This document shows positions 34,480 through 44,834 of a stretch of DNA of 64,000 nucleotides, one piece after another; position 1 is the first letter of the stretch; each line of letters opens with the position of its first letter. The DNA is from Heliocidaris tuberculata (Eukaryota; Echinodermata; Echinoidea; Camarodonta; Echinometridae). Below the pieces are notes generated by a model that saw nothing but the letters and a program-made list of their open reading frames with translations, was not told where the DNA came from and searched no databases. The stretch is taken from assembly GCA_025618425.1 (NCBI GenBank), contig CM046850.1:30588544-30652543 (forward strand), read 5' to 3'. Both the position numbers and the translations under genes were made by a program.

Positions 34480-35487
34480 TTACATCAAAATGTCATTCTG
34501 CCTCATGCATTCAGGTAAGTATCTCTGCATTCGCCGGAATAGGTTCTGGCTCAAGCATGGGGTGATGACGTCGACAACTTGCTCTGCAATCTGTGCCAAC
34601 GTCGCCATACGCTCCTCGTGAGGATGAAGGAGAAGCTCTTCTCGGACGTTCGCTAACTCCCTTTTCACGGCAGCCTTCCAGGTAGAGAAACAGTTCTCAA
34701 CGATGTTCAGAAACGGTGAGTATGGCGGAATATTCCTGACCTCGGCAAGATCTGGCAGGTTTGCATCTCGTGCTCGACCATGTGCTCGAGCATTGTCAAA
34801 GAGCATGCACGTGTTCTGATCGGCAACGAGAGGAACTTGCTCCAAGAAATGGTTGAACCTCTCTCCATTCATGCCACCTTGAATCAAGTCGTGATGAACA
34901 AGCCCTCTTCTGTTGCTCACTGCGAAGGTCATTGTCAGACTTGGTCCTCGGCGTCCTGTAACAACCCTCACTGCTCGTTGCCCACGCCTTGCACGACCAC
35001 GAGTTCTCTTGGTCCAGAGATTGAACCCAGCTTCGTCAATGTAGATGAGCTCCCTATTGACCCCAATGTTCATCATCCACACAGTGAACTCCATTCTGAG
35101 TCTCTTCGTCCTATCACTATTCCGCTCAGCCACGGCGTCCTCCAGCTTCTTCATCACGATCAAATTGGCGGTCAACATGTTGGATAAGGTCGAACGAGAA
35201 AAATGAGGGGCATTGGGGAGTTGAAGTCTAAGCTCTGCGTTGATTTGTTCCAGTGTAAATTCTGGATGTTCCCCAACAATTTGTACAGCTGTATCTCTTG
35301 TTTCATCGGTCACAAGTCTGCGACGACGACCACCACGTGCCACCAAAACTACCCCATCTCTTGCCTCTGCTCGACGGATGTATCGCGTTTGATGCCAAGA
35401 AGCCTTGCTACTTCCACATAGTCTTCTCCCTGCCTAAAGGCATCAAACAGCCGCTGCTTATCTTCCTCTGATATCTTTGCGTAAGGC
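34480..35487 (-). pseudogene. Transposase, second copy, 13-bp deletion
   Basis: Nearly identical to the intact gene at 33358-32336, retaining YIDEAGF, DNARAH and NIVEN. Relative to it, 13 bp are missing near 35379/35380 in the N-terminal helix-turn-helix region, which breaks the frame after the first ~40 codons. A few substitutions are also seen (for example in the ARGG linker region, and His to Leu in NLPDLAE). The catalytic core remains open for 288 codons but lacks the first DNA-binding helices and an ATG in context. It is a disabled copy, though its ends could still be moved by the intact transposase. Confidence 0.9.
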
Positions 35488-35857
35488 ATCTTTTCCGCTC
35501 ACTTTGAACTGATAACTGTCAACTGACATATGAATTACCTATACGACATTTGATTTACCTATGGAAGACTTACTGTTCTAATTTATGCAGGATTATGCAA
35601 CAATTTTTATTGTGCGGACATTTGACTTCTCTGTGGACATTTTCTTTACCTATTGGGACACTGGTTTTGCAAAGTTGACATTTGGTTTCCCTATTAAAAA
35701 GAATTTCTATTGTGCGGATATTTGACTTCTCTATGGACATCTTATGTACCTTTTGGGATATTGGTGTTGCTAAGGGGACATTTGATTTCCCTATTGACAT
35801 TTGAATTACCTAATATGACACTTGCTCTGACACGACGGACATTTGACCTGGAAAACC
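35488..35857 (-). repeat. Subterminal iterated motif array, right end (outer copy)
   Basis: The second copy of the right-end array, ending in GACATTTGACCTGGAAAACC and a TA dinucleotide. Confidence 0.85.
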
Positions 35858-35859
35858 TA

Positions 35860-36652
35860 TATACCAGCTGCTTTTGTAAAATTTGCATTTTTTTTTTTTT
35901 TTTGCCTCTGTCTTGAATTTGATCAAAGTGCCTATTAGGCAGTGCCAGTAACTTCATGTTCTCTGTTAAGTATTAATATTGATTTGAACAATAATTTAAT
36001 CCTTATATCAATCCTATACCTATCCGCACACTCCCACACCTCCCCACACACAGACACTCAAACGCCCTACCCAAAAACATCGCAGATTATGTCTTTCTGC
36101 ACAGAATTCCACCTTTGACTGGACTATGTCGAAAGGATGCAATTTGCAATGCATTACAGGAAGATGGAGCTAAAATGTTCCGTTTTTCAGAAGGAGGGGA
36201 GAAAAAAATCTGATTTTGAACAGTTTTCTTTTTTTGGGGGGGGGAGTTGTTTTTGTTTTGTTCCTTTCTTTGTCCCATCTCTTCCAACCAGTTGAGGATG
36301 CGTCACTGTCTGGAGCATGTTGAAAGGATGCACTGTACTGCATGATGATATCTTTTACATGTACATTTTTAATTGAAGAAATGTTAAAACATTGTTTTAA
36401 TCAGTAAATTTGCTTCTCTTTTAAATTTGTATTCGTCATACAAGATGTAGTTTATGGGGTGCTGTAACTTTTAAGAGGAATAAGAAATTTTAATAAGAAT
36501 ATATGTAAATGTTAGGGTTCTCCTTCCGTTATTGCATTCAATCTTCCCAAGACTCTCCAGGCAAAAATGGGTATATTGATGCAGATACATGTAATTTGTG
36601 CTGTAAAGACACTAAGTGGAATGGTGATGGCAGTTGTGGGGAGAGGGCAGGG
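35860..36652. other. No gene recognised
   Basis: Plain intronic DNA with T, G and A homopolymers; no ORF of note. Confidence 0.5.
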
Positions 36653-36841
36653 CAGTGGCGTATCCATCCATTGGGTGAAGCTGGTGTAGCTCTTTCTTGA
36701 AGGCCCAGGAAAAATATCAGTACAACTTGCTATGTTCTGATGCTTGTACAAGAACGGAGCTGTCCAGATGGGCCGACAAATAACCCCTGTTTTGGAAGCC
36801 TCCCCCCCCCCCCCCCTTATCAATTTCTGGATATACCATTG
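36653..36841. mobile_element. Possible hAT-type MITE without visible duplication
   Basis: Starts CAGTGGCGTATCCATCC and ends TTTCTGGATATACCATTG, with a C run inside. The termini resemble the hAT family in this window, but I found no matching 8-bp flanks. Confidence 0.5.
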
Positions 36842-37061
36842 TGAATGTACACTTCTAGGTGTAGGGTTAAGGATTAAATGACTGTTCAAATCAAGTACTG
36901 ATACTTAGGCGCGAACATGCAGTTACTGCTCGATACTCACTTTTATCAAATTCAAGACCTAGGCATTTTTGCACAAACCAATTTTTGTGATTTTCACAAA
37001 AGTAGCCAGTACTCACTCAAGAGTAAAATATTGTCAGCATTAATAGTGTCATTCGATGAAA

Positions 37062-37170
37062 CAGACCCTCATCCATAATTGTAGAAGAAAAAAATCATAT
37101 CGATATTTTGAAATTATGATTTTGAAGGATATTTTCAAAGTGTGTACTTTTTTGGGATACGCACTCTATA
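37062..37170 (-). repeat. Dispersed repeat, right member of an inverted pair
   Basis: Inverted relative of 30617-30722 with about 80% visible identity across its core. Confidence 0.65.
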
Positions 37171-37961
37171 ATATACCATGAATTAATTAAACCTTTAATT
37201 CAGCCATTGTAACAATAATTATAATATGTGTTATGAATATAAAAATATGATATGTCCGTAATCTTCAAAAATATTTCAGGCAAACTCAAATCGATTTGAA
37301 AAACAAATCCGTTTGATTGAATCAGACAAAGGAATTGCATGAAGATATAGTAATAACACAACAATGTTATGCCAAATGTACGAGGTCTGCGACATTTAAT
37401 AAATGTATTCCTTTGACAATGATAGTTTGTACTGTTAAAAAATACTATAAAAAAAACCTCATTCCATGGAAAAACTTGTCGAAGGGGCTTATCATAACAA
37501 ATAGGGATAATATCTATGTACAAAGTGAAGTTGAATCTGATGACGATGATTGAAAAAAATCACGGGTGAAATAACCGAACACTGAATGGTTTATGAAATG
37601 TATTACCGACTGTGTGAAAAGGCGTCACTATGTAACTTTTTTGTTATATGTATGAGTTTTTTTCAATAGAAATTTAAAAAATGTTTGTGATAAGGTATAC
37701 AAGAAATTAACTAAATTTGTGATTTTATGAGGGGAGCTAAGCATTCGTTCTGCTTTCAATTTCCATAGATAAAGTGTAAGAAAATAGGAAATAACTTTTT
37801 CATGGGTAGGACAATTCAATGTGAAGAATTCAAATAAATTTATGACTACAGGAATATTGATAACGATGTTGATAACATGGCGCTCATAGCGTCTGAATTA
37901 ATCTAGTCTACTTCTAGTTGCAAAGATCTGATTCTTACAAGATATAATTAAATTCTCTCAC

Positions 37962-38380
37962 CTCATGATACAAATGACGCCGATGATTTGACACAAGACA
38001 TCTTTGTCATAGAAGAAAGCTCCAGTCGTCACCACGCCGGCGATGCCGAAGGCATTGATGAACGCCGAGACAGCGAGATCGGCCGCGGCTAGATTGACGA
38101 CGAATGCGTTACCGAGGTTTCTCAGTTTGCGATGAGTGAGCACGGCACCGATCACAAGTGCATTCCCGACGCATCCAAAAGCCGTCATCGTGATGGTTAC
38201 CGACAACAGAATCTTGTTAAAGACGTATTGGTCAGCGTATGGGTTTCTTATTGTATCGTCGACGGCATCGAGTTTTGTTGGTAAGGTATCGATAATCGAT
38301 GTCATTTCGACATCGTAAAATGTAAAGTTTGCATCCATCAGGCTAATGTCCGTTATCGATGATGGCGATGTTTCGACCAT
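37962..38380 (-). CDS. GPCR exon 1: N-terminus to start of TM3
   Basis: Starts at the ATG at 38380 and ends ATGAG|GTGAGA after 139 codons plus two nucleotides. It encodes a ~53-residue extracellular N-terminus with a possible glycosylation site NFT at 18-20 and no signal peptide, TM1 (about 55-82, GCVGNALVIGAVL), loop 1 THRKLRNLGNAFVV, TM2 with LAAADLAV, then C130 and the opening of TM3 (IIGVICIM). The upstream in-frame sequence has no earlier ATG that I would prefer. The frame continues into a short intronic readthrough, which is not coding. Confidence 0.9.
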
Positions 38381-39859
38381 CTTTTTTACTGAAGAAAACT
38401 AGACTTTATCAATGTCTATGCTCTAAGTCCTTAAATTTCGCGTTGATATTCGCAACACAGCCAGCGATTTCCCCCGTGAACCGAATAGGCCAATAAAATA
38501 ATTTTATCCGATATGATTCAAATTTATTAAATAAGATAAATGTAGAATGAATATCTGCGAATAACTTCATCAGAATGTTGCATAGAACACCAGCTGTTTA
38601 CTAACTTAAATATGTTACTGATTTTTTTTTTACTTAAAGTCACTATCATCGCAGTCCTCACAATCTTAACAGCTCGCTTCGTGAAAATGAAAACAAGCAC
38701 TCCTCAGAAATATCAGAGCAAATGCATCGCCTGTCTAAATTAAATATCGTACGAAGCAACAAGACGGCCTAAGTCACAAAAATACTACGTTGGTCTGTGA
38801 AGATTGAATATGGTCGTTAACAAGAAGACGGGGTAGAATACTGAAGAAACCTTTGTTTTAGAATATATTGGAAGTCACAATAAATTTAAAAAAAAAAACT
38901 TCCCTTGAGTCTGTTGAAGATGATCGACGGGTCAGTCTTGGACGGCTATCAGAAAGCAATAGACGAAGTTGAAGCAGGCTTCGCTGTATTAGGTGATATA
39001 CTGGCACTCTGTCGTGATTGAATCGCACTGATAATATAATAGACGCATTGATCAGTGACGATGTCACTGCAGATTCGGTCCCCTTGGCGAATGTTGTACC
39101 GTCACAGAATTCACACGGCGTAGTGCGCTCTTGATGAAATACGTTGAAATATGTTAAAATACCTCCACACTCGGCTTGGTTATATTCTATTTTATGACTC
39201 CTTATATCACCTTAATATAATACATGTATTGTGATTATTAAAACGCTACGCTTATCAACTTTCATAGTTATTATTTACGGTAGCCATGGGAAATACATTC
39301 CCAAGTGTTATACTGCCACTGATATTATTGTTGATAAACAATGATAAAGGCTATCAATTTTCAACAACAGAAACATACGCTAGACTAATTTGGTGCTGTT
39401 AACGAAATTATGAATGACCATCACCAGTTCCGTCCGGCGGATTTGACGACAACACCGAATCCACAGAACTCCCCAAGGAACTCTATGTGCCGGGACAATG
39501 GCCTTTAGAAGTGCCGCATACTTTCACGAACGCTTCAAGAGCAGGATCATGTTAGGTAATTATGAAATCCTCAGTGACGCTGGGGGCGTTTGGATTGACG
39601 ACTGGTTTGCATTCGTTACCATCTAATTAGCAGTTATTCCCCCTCAAACTTCTCATCATACTCTATGATGTACACTCCTAGATGTAATTATAAGAAAAAT
39701 AAGAGTAGATCATGCGTGTTTGTACTGTAAAATGTTTGCCTAATACATATTTAATATAATTTGTAAAAATTTGTTGCTATGGAATTGGAATAAAAATATG
39801 AACAATTTTCCTTGGATTTTGAGAAGCTCCTATTCCCCACCTGTTTTTACTTTCTAGTA
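38381..39859 (-). other. Upstream region of the GPCR gene
   Basis: The 5' UTR and promoter should lie here, but I cannot place a start site. There is a CRE-like palindromic cluster CAGTGACGATGTCACTG near 39053-39069. No other gene is recognised. Confidence 0.4.
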
Positions 39860-42800
39860 TAAAGTAATAATACAACAATGCTTTTATAGCGCATATCACT
39901 GCCATTGCGTCTCTATGCGCTTTAAGAAAGGGAAGAACAAGAATAGAGACAGATGCTATAAAATGCACAATATAGCTCATTCAAAATGCTTTTTGAACAG
40001 ATACGTTTTCAAGACGGTTTTAAACTGACATATTGTGGATGAATCCTTCAAATGGGATGGAATAGTATTCCAAAGTGAAGGGGCAGCGTGAGCAAATGAT
40101 CGCTCACCATAAAACTTGGTCTGAATAACAGGACAATGTAAAAGATCTTTCTGAGCCGATCTGAGATTGCGAGAGGGTACATACTTTACCAAAGATTCAT
40201 TGAGATATTTTGGAGCCATTGAATGAAGACACTGATAAGTCAGTAATAGTACTTTAAAAATTATGCGTGATTGGACTGGAAGCCAATGTAATTGTTTTAA
40301 GACTGGAGTTATATGAGAGTGTTTCTTAGTACGGGTAATCAATCTTGCTGCAGAGTTCTGAATTACTTGGAGTTTATTTAGCTGGAAATCTGACATATTA
40401 TACAGCAAACTATTACAGTAGTCTAAATGACAAGTCACGAGAGCCTGTACAAGCGTCTTAGTGGTCTTTAAATCTAAAAACTGACGAACCTTTCCAAGTT
40501 TACACAGAGCAAATGATGCTGATTTACACTTCAATGAAACAAATTTGTTCATAACCATATTCTGATCAAATATCACGCCTAGGTTTCTAGCTGTTGTGCT
40601 GGGCAAAATGGAGGTATTATCGAACATAACAACTGGAAGTTGCATTCTTCTACGGAATCGAGATGTAAGATGTAAAATCTTGGTTTTCTTATCATTCAAT
40701 TTAAGACCGTTCAGGATTGACCATTTCTTGATCTCCTTTAGACAACATTCTACTTGGGAGATTGCATTGTGAAGGTCACATGGTTTAAAAGAAACATATA
40801 TCTGTGTATCGTCAGCGTAACACATCCCTGACATTCGATTAGACCTAATCACATCACCCAAGGGAGATGAGTACATGGTAAACAACATCGGGCCGACCAC
40901 AGAACCTTGAGGGACACCAATATTTGGTACATGAACTGATGATTCTAACCCGTCTATTACAACTTGCTGTTGTCTATGCCTCAAGTATGATTCAAACCAA
41001 CTGTACGCAAGGCCTGTAATGCCAAACCTAAGTTTCAACCTTTGTAACAAAACATCATGTCTGATAGTATCGAAAGCCGAAGAAAAATCGAGCAGTACAA
41101 GTATGGTTTCATAACCTTTGTCTAAAGAGGAATGAATATCATTCGATACTTTTAACAACGCCGTTTCACAGCTGTGGAATGGTCTATATGCAGACTGTAT
41201 TGGAGACTGCAGATCATTATCTGACAGATAATGTTGTATCTGGAGTACTGCAGCTCTTTCAATAGTCTTTCCAAGAAATGAAAGATTAGCAACTGGTCGA
41301 TAATTCTTCAACTCTTCTGGATCTAACCCAGATCCTTTAAGAAGAGGGAACACTGTAGAATTTGTAAGACTCTCAGGAAAAGTACCCTCTTCAAATGATT
41401 TGTTTATGATGCATGTTATATAAGGAACAAGTTCGATAGTACACTTCTTCACAAGAGACGTTGGTATTGGATCTAGTTTACAAGTTGCTGAAGTTGACTT
41501 CTTAATAATAATCTCAACTTCATTTACCTTTACTTGTCTGAACTTAGAGAAATACACATTACATGGCTGTTCTGGGATTACAACTGGACCAACATACATA
41601 CTAGCCAAATCATCAGATATTTGTTTAACCTTATTCACAAAGAAATTCTGAAAACGTTCTGGTAATGATACATAGTCAGAATTAGGTTTAGGGAGAGTCA
41701 AAGAGGGCTTAGGCTTAAACATCTTCTCAAATTTCTGAAACAACTCACGAGGGTTACAGTCCTCAAACTGTCTTTGATGGTATTCTTTCTTCTTTGCAGT
41801 AAGCGATTTCTTATAATAACAAGAAGCTTTCTTGAAGATTTGATAATGGACCTCTAGCTTGGTTGAACGCCATCTTCGTTCTAGACATCTGAGTTCTTGC
41901 TTCAGCTTATGAAGATCATCATGAAACCATGGAGCATGGGGACGGGGAACAATCGAGCGACTAACCAATGGTGCATGTTGCTCAAGCACTTCAGGAAGCA
42001 CAGAGTTGTAAAGCTGTACCTGCTGTTCCAGCTTATCAGGGAGAGATGTATATAACTTTGATTGACGAATGTCCTCACGAAACGCATCAAGGTTTATGTT
42101 GTGAAGTTTCCGAAACTTGACTTCTGTTCTCTGTTGCTTTGGTTTTTCAATCATTAGAGAACAAAGTACAGCACAGTGGTCAGACGGGAGATAGCTTGTG
42201 AAGTTAAGCTCAGAGATTAAATTTCCGGTTACACGCGTCAGTAAAAGATCAAGCGTGTGCCCACTACGGTGGGTCGGTGCAGTGACATGCTGTTTCAAAT
42301 TCACTGCGCTTATCATTTCAAGAAAGCGGGATGCATCTCTGTCGGAGGGATTGTCAACATGGAAATTAAAATCACCAGCCAGCATTAGCTGATTTGGATA
42401 CACAGCAATCTGCTCAAGGAAGGAAGAGAACTCTTCAAAGAAGATTTGTGAAGATAAGCGACCTGCCTCAGTCCTTTGAGGACGATAAACAACTACTAGG
42501 CGAAGGGATGACTTTTCCTTCGCACTAAGTAAGAGATCAATATACTCAAATGATAAGAACTGTCTTGTGTCATATCTATGAACGTTGAAAGTTTTCTCAA
42601 TGCAGACCCCTACTCCTCCACCCGAACGACCCTTGCGAGGAGCATGATGGAAATCATAGTTCTGAAGGCAACCCAATAAATCAGCTATAGTTCTCTCATC
42701 TTTCCAATCACCCGACAGCCAAGTCTCAGTCAATGCAAGAATATCAATGTGGTTGTTAATTATGAACTCACAGATCTCAGGTGTTTTCGAGTTTACAGAC

Positions 42801-43500
42801 CTTGCGTTCCACAGGGCGAGACTGCAGACTGACGGATGTCCTGTAGATGAGAAAGAATGAGGCCAGACATTAGAGCGCTTCTTGCCTCCTTTCCTTCCCC
42901 TTTTTGTCGGCCGTTTGGTAGATATTCCAAGTTCATTGACGGTCGTCCACGCCGAAACACTGATACGTCGATGAACATTGTTGATAGCAAAGAGTGTATT
43001 CCTGTCATACTGAATTCTCCTTTTCGGCACATTCTGTGTAGCCAATGAAGGTGAATGAGAATCATCACTGGAATTACTGGTAGTGCGCTGTAGAGAAGGT
43101 CCTGGGTTGGGCTGAACATCACCACATTGCACAATGTTGAAAGTGGAATCTGAATTACTGTAATAGAGTATTGCTTTGCCAATAAACTTCACTTTGGCAA
43201 TGGAACACTCAAAATGCCTTTCCAGAGGCTGAAAAGACACAAGTTTTAATAGGCTTTTCTCTTTGTCTGCCTGGCTGGAGTTGCAGAGAATGGCCATTAG
43301 TAAAAAGTAATAAGTTACCGGTACTTTTGAATCGATACTTTTGCTTTCTTACAAATAGATAAAAAGGGAATATGGGGACGTCATACACTACACACTTTGA
43401 TTGAAAAAGCATTCAAAGACAAAAAGAAATTTCATGATTTCGTCAGACTTTCCGATGCAGCTGATAATACGACAGCCTATAGCTGTCCATATATATGCAG
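39860..43500 (-). mobile_element. Intact CR1/L2-type LINE
   Basis: Full coding sequence plus a 3' UTR ending (minus strand) AAGCGCATAGAGACGC...GATATGCGCTATAA...TTGTATTATTAC. That tail carries the GCGC hairpin and ATT run seen in the SINE at 51.7 kb and other remnants. The 5' limit is uncertain, somewhere above 43.3 kb. It lies about 1.5 kb upstream of GPCR exon 1 in the same orientation. Confidence 0.85.
39977..43297 (-). CDS. LINE ORF: 2A-like leader, endonuclease and reverse transcriptase (intact)
   Basis: A 1106-residue polyprotein for target-primed reverse transcription. The N-terminus has ILYYSNSDSTF and CGDVQPNPGP (residues 58-67), a 2A-like ribosome-skipping motif known from sea urchin non-LTR elements; here Q replaces the usual E. 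A basic stretch RPTKRGRKGGKKR (129-141) follows. APE-type endonuclease spans ~157-380: LWNARSVNS, LALTETWLS, YRPQ, GDFNFHVD (309-316) and SDHCAVL (372-378). RT spans ~640-900: LKNYRPVANLSFLGK, LDFSSAFDTIRHD, GVPQGSVVGP and CYADDTQIYVSF with YADD at 827-830. The C-terminus HITPVLKQLHWLPVQSRIIF and FAHAAPSLWNTIPSHLK are typical of the CR1/L2 group. There is no internal stop over 3.3 kb, so it may be recently active. ORF1 was not seen. Confidence 0.93.
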   Translation of the reverse strand: MAILCNSSQADKEKSLLKLVSFQPLERHFECSIAKVKFIGKAILYYSNSDSTFNIVQCGDVQPNPGPSLQRTTSNSSDDSHSPSLATQNVPKRRIQYDRNTLFAINNVHRRISVSAWTTVNELGISTKRPTKRGRKGGKKRSNVWPHSFSSTGHPSVCSLALWNARSVNSKTPEICEFIINNHIDILALTETWLSGDWKDERTIADLLGCLQNYDFHHAPRKGRSGGGVGVCIEKTFNVHRYDTRQFLSFEYIDLLLSAKEKSSLRLVVVYRPQRTEAGRLSSQIFFEEFSSFLEQIAVYPNQLMLAGDFNFHVDNPSDRDASRFLEMISAVNLKQHVTAPTHRSGHTLDLLLTRVTGNLISELNFTSYLPSDHCAVLCSLMIEKPKQQRTEVKFRKLHNINLDAFREDIRQSKLYTSLPDKLEQQVQLYNSVLPEVLEQHAPLVSRSIVPRPHAPWFHDDLHKLKQELRCLERRWRSTKLEVHYQIFKKASCYYKKSLTAKKKEYHQRQFEDCNPRELFQKFEKMFKPKPSLTLPKPNSDYVSLPERFQNFFVNKVKQISDDLASMYVGPVVIPEQPCNVYFSKFRQVKVNEVEIIIKKSTSATCKLDPIPTSLVKKCTIELVPYITCIINKSFEEGTFPESLTNSTVFPLLKGSGLDPEELKNYRPVANLSFLGKTIERAAVLQIQHYLSDNDLQSPIQSAYRPFHSCETALLKVSNDIHSSLDKGYETILVLLDFSSAFDTIRHDVLLQRLKLRFGITGLAYSWFESYLRHRQQQVVIDGLESSVHVPNIGVPQGSVVGPMLFTMYSSPLGDVIRSNRMSGMCYADDTQIYVSFKPCDLHNAISQVECCLKEIKKWSILNGLKLNDKKTKILHLTSRFRRRMQLPVVMFDNTSILPSTTARNLGVIFDQNMVMNKFVSLKCKSASFALCKLGKVRQFLDLKTTKTLVQALVTCHLDYCNSLLYNMSDFQLNKLQVIQNSAARLITRTKKHSHITPVLKQLHWLPVQSRIIFKVLLLTYQCLHSMAPKYLNESLVKYVPSRNLRSAQKDLLHCPVIQTKFYGERSFAHAAPSLWNTIPSHLKDSSTICQFKTVLKTYLFKKHFE

Positions 43501-44069
43501 GCAGAAGTGTGCATGGTCCGAGCAACTCTACTAAGCACGCAAAATGTAGTACTAACTAGAGACCTAATATCATGTTTTGGAGATAATTCATCCTGTAGTA
43601 TACGCTGAGCATGCATGGATTTTTATTGTGTGAATTCAGGCTCGAAAGCTATGGACTCCTCTTCTGCGGTCACTTTCTGATATTAACCATAATGCATTGA
43701 GAGAAATAGTTGTGGCCTGCGCATACAGGCGTAGGTGAGTGCGGTCACAGGTTAATGTTCATGGAGTTTCGAATACGGTAGTTCTCTGTGGTAGAACTTT
43801 CTTTTCCACATACAGTCTCTATGGGAGAAAACTATTTCGAGCTCAATGAAATTACTGACTAATCAAGAGCAACTTCCGATGACGCAACCATCTCTTTAAA
43901 CTAGATATGGTAGTAACCATCGCTCTACTGCATGGGTACCCTTGTTTTTACGTGTTGAGTCCATTGAACTCTACATTGGAGTAGTGTAGAATTCAGTGGT
44001 TGATTCTACGGCAGCTGATTTTTATTGTTGTTTTTGTTGTTGTTGAAATTTCAAGTGATTTATGCGGGG
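43501..44069. other. No gene recognised
   Basis: Possibly the LINE 5' UTR and flanking DNA. No repeat boundary is identifiable. Confidence 0.4.
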
Positions 44070-44834
44070 CAGTGGCGTATCTAGGGATTATGGCGCCCGG
44101 GGCAAACAATGAAGTACGTTAGTGCCCAAACATTTCTACGTTATTGTACAAGCGAGGGAGCAAAGCGACCGAGCTGCAAATTTTTCCATTTTTCACTCTA
44201 AAATACGCAATTTGTTGTGCATTTCACCCAGAGAATTTTGCAATTGATCACCACAATAATATTTAAGAAAAAAAGAGCTCCAATTTTATATATTGATAAA
44301 CGGTTTTCTATAATCACTCACTTCTCCAATTGGGAGCAAAACTAACGAAAACCCTTGAAAAATAGTAGAGAAATTCAGGAAGACGACCTGAAGTTGAGGT
44401 TTCCTAATGTTGAACCTTTGCAAATGCTGTTTTATACACTTTATCCTATATTGAGGACGCAATATTTAACAGGAGTCAGATGAAACTTACATGATAGCGA
44501 GTAAAGCAACGACAATTACATCTTTATTTTTCAAAGTTTGAACCCTTTAAGCTATTTAAGAACTGTTATACTGGGTGCGCGAAATTACGAGATCCTGAAA
44601 GAAAATAATTATGCAAGGGAGCAAAGGGACCGAGCTTTGGATATTTGTTCACATTTCAAACCCTCAAAAACTAGATTTCTAGTACATTTACCCCTTTGGG
44701 GGCGCATAATCCGTAAGGATTATGAATTTTCTTCATTTCCCCTTTTTTTCTTTCTCTCCTTTGCGTTTTTTGCGCCCCCTTTAAGTGCCGCTCGGGGCAC
44801 GTGCCCCCCTGCATGCCCCCTAGATACGCCAATG
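44070..44834. mobile_element. hAT-type non-autonomous element, 765 bp, exact 8-bp duplication
   Basis: ATGCGGGG flanks both sides (44062-44069 and 44835-44842). Ends are CAGTGGCGTATCTAGGG and CCCTAGATACGCCAATG. A GGAGCAAAGSGACCGAGCT word occurs twice inside (near 44157 and 44619). No transposase is present. Confidence 0.9.

Larger units (their letters stand above)
30777..35857 (-). mobile_element. Composite of two IS630/Tc1/mariner-superfamily elements
   Basis: Four copies of one 21-bp terminal inverted repeat (starting GGTTTTCCAGGTCAAATGTC) lie at 30777 and 31313 (left ends) and 33726 and 35857 (right ends), each bordered by TA. Both transposase genes run on the minus strand. The inner unit 31313-33726 (2,414 bp) is complete. 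The outer parts (30777-31312 and 33727-35857) match the same element, but a ~260-bp internal segment is present on both sides of the inner unit (31053-31310 and 33732-33989), so this is not a clean self-insertion. Copies are almost identical, indicating recent activity. Confidence 0.88.
12431..37961 (-). other. GPCR intron 1 (~25.5 kb), filled with transposable elements
   Basis: The donor ATGAG|GTGAGA and the acceptor TTCTCAG|TTG share phase 2. The intron interrupts TM3 nine residues after the conserved cysteine. It contains hAT MITEs, an L1/Tx1 relic, a decayed CR1/L2-like LINE, foldbacks, a minisatellite and the IS630-like composite. The size is inferred from the two anchored exons on one strand; an assembly error inside it cannot be excluded. 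Confidence 0.75.
10200..38380 (-). other. Gene span: melatonin-receptor-like class A GPCR, three coding exons
   Basis: Joining the three exons at consensus splice sites gives one uninterrupted 379-residue receptor. Family landmarks in order: possible glycosylation site N18FT; TM1 with N73 in GNALVIG; TM2 with D101 in LAAADLA; C130 at the top of TM3 pairing with C208 in loop 2; N154-R155-Y156 in place of DRY; W182 in TM4; P230 in TM5; W292 and P294 in TM6; N326-S-I-I-Y330 in place of NPxxY; then a short tail with C351 as a possible palmitoylation site. NRY plus N(S/A)IIYG, with KLRN-GNAFVV in loop 1, are hallmarks of melatonin-type receptors, which usually couple to Gi/o at the plasma membrane. 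TM7 lacks the opsin lysine. The ligand is unknown; an echinoderm-expanded orphan receptor is the main alternative. All family ranking is by eye. Confidence 0.85.

Noticed and set aside
37317..37553. 78-codon plus-strand frame ending in an acidic tail
   Set aside because: No homology recognised, no promoter or splice context, and it lies in an intron of the opposite strand. Kept only as a remote possibility.
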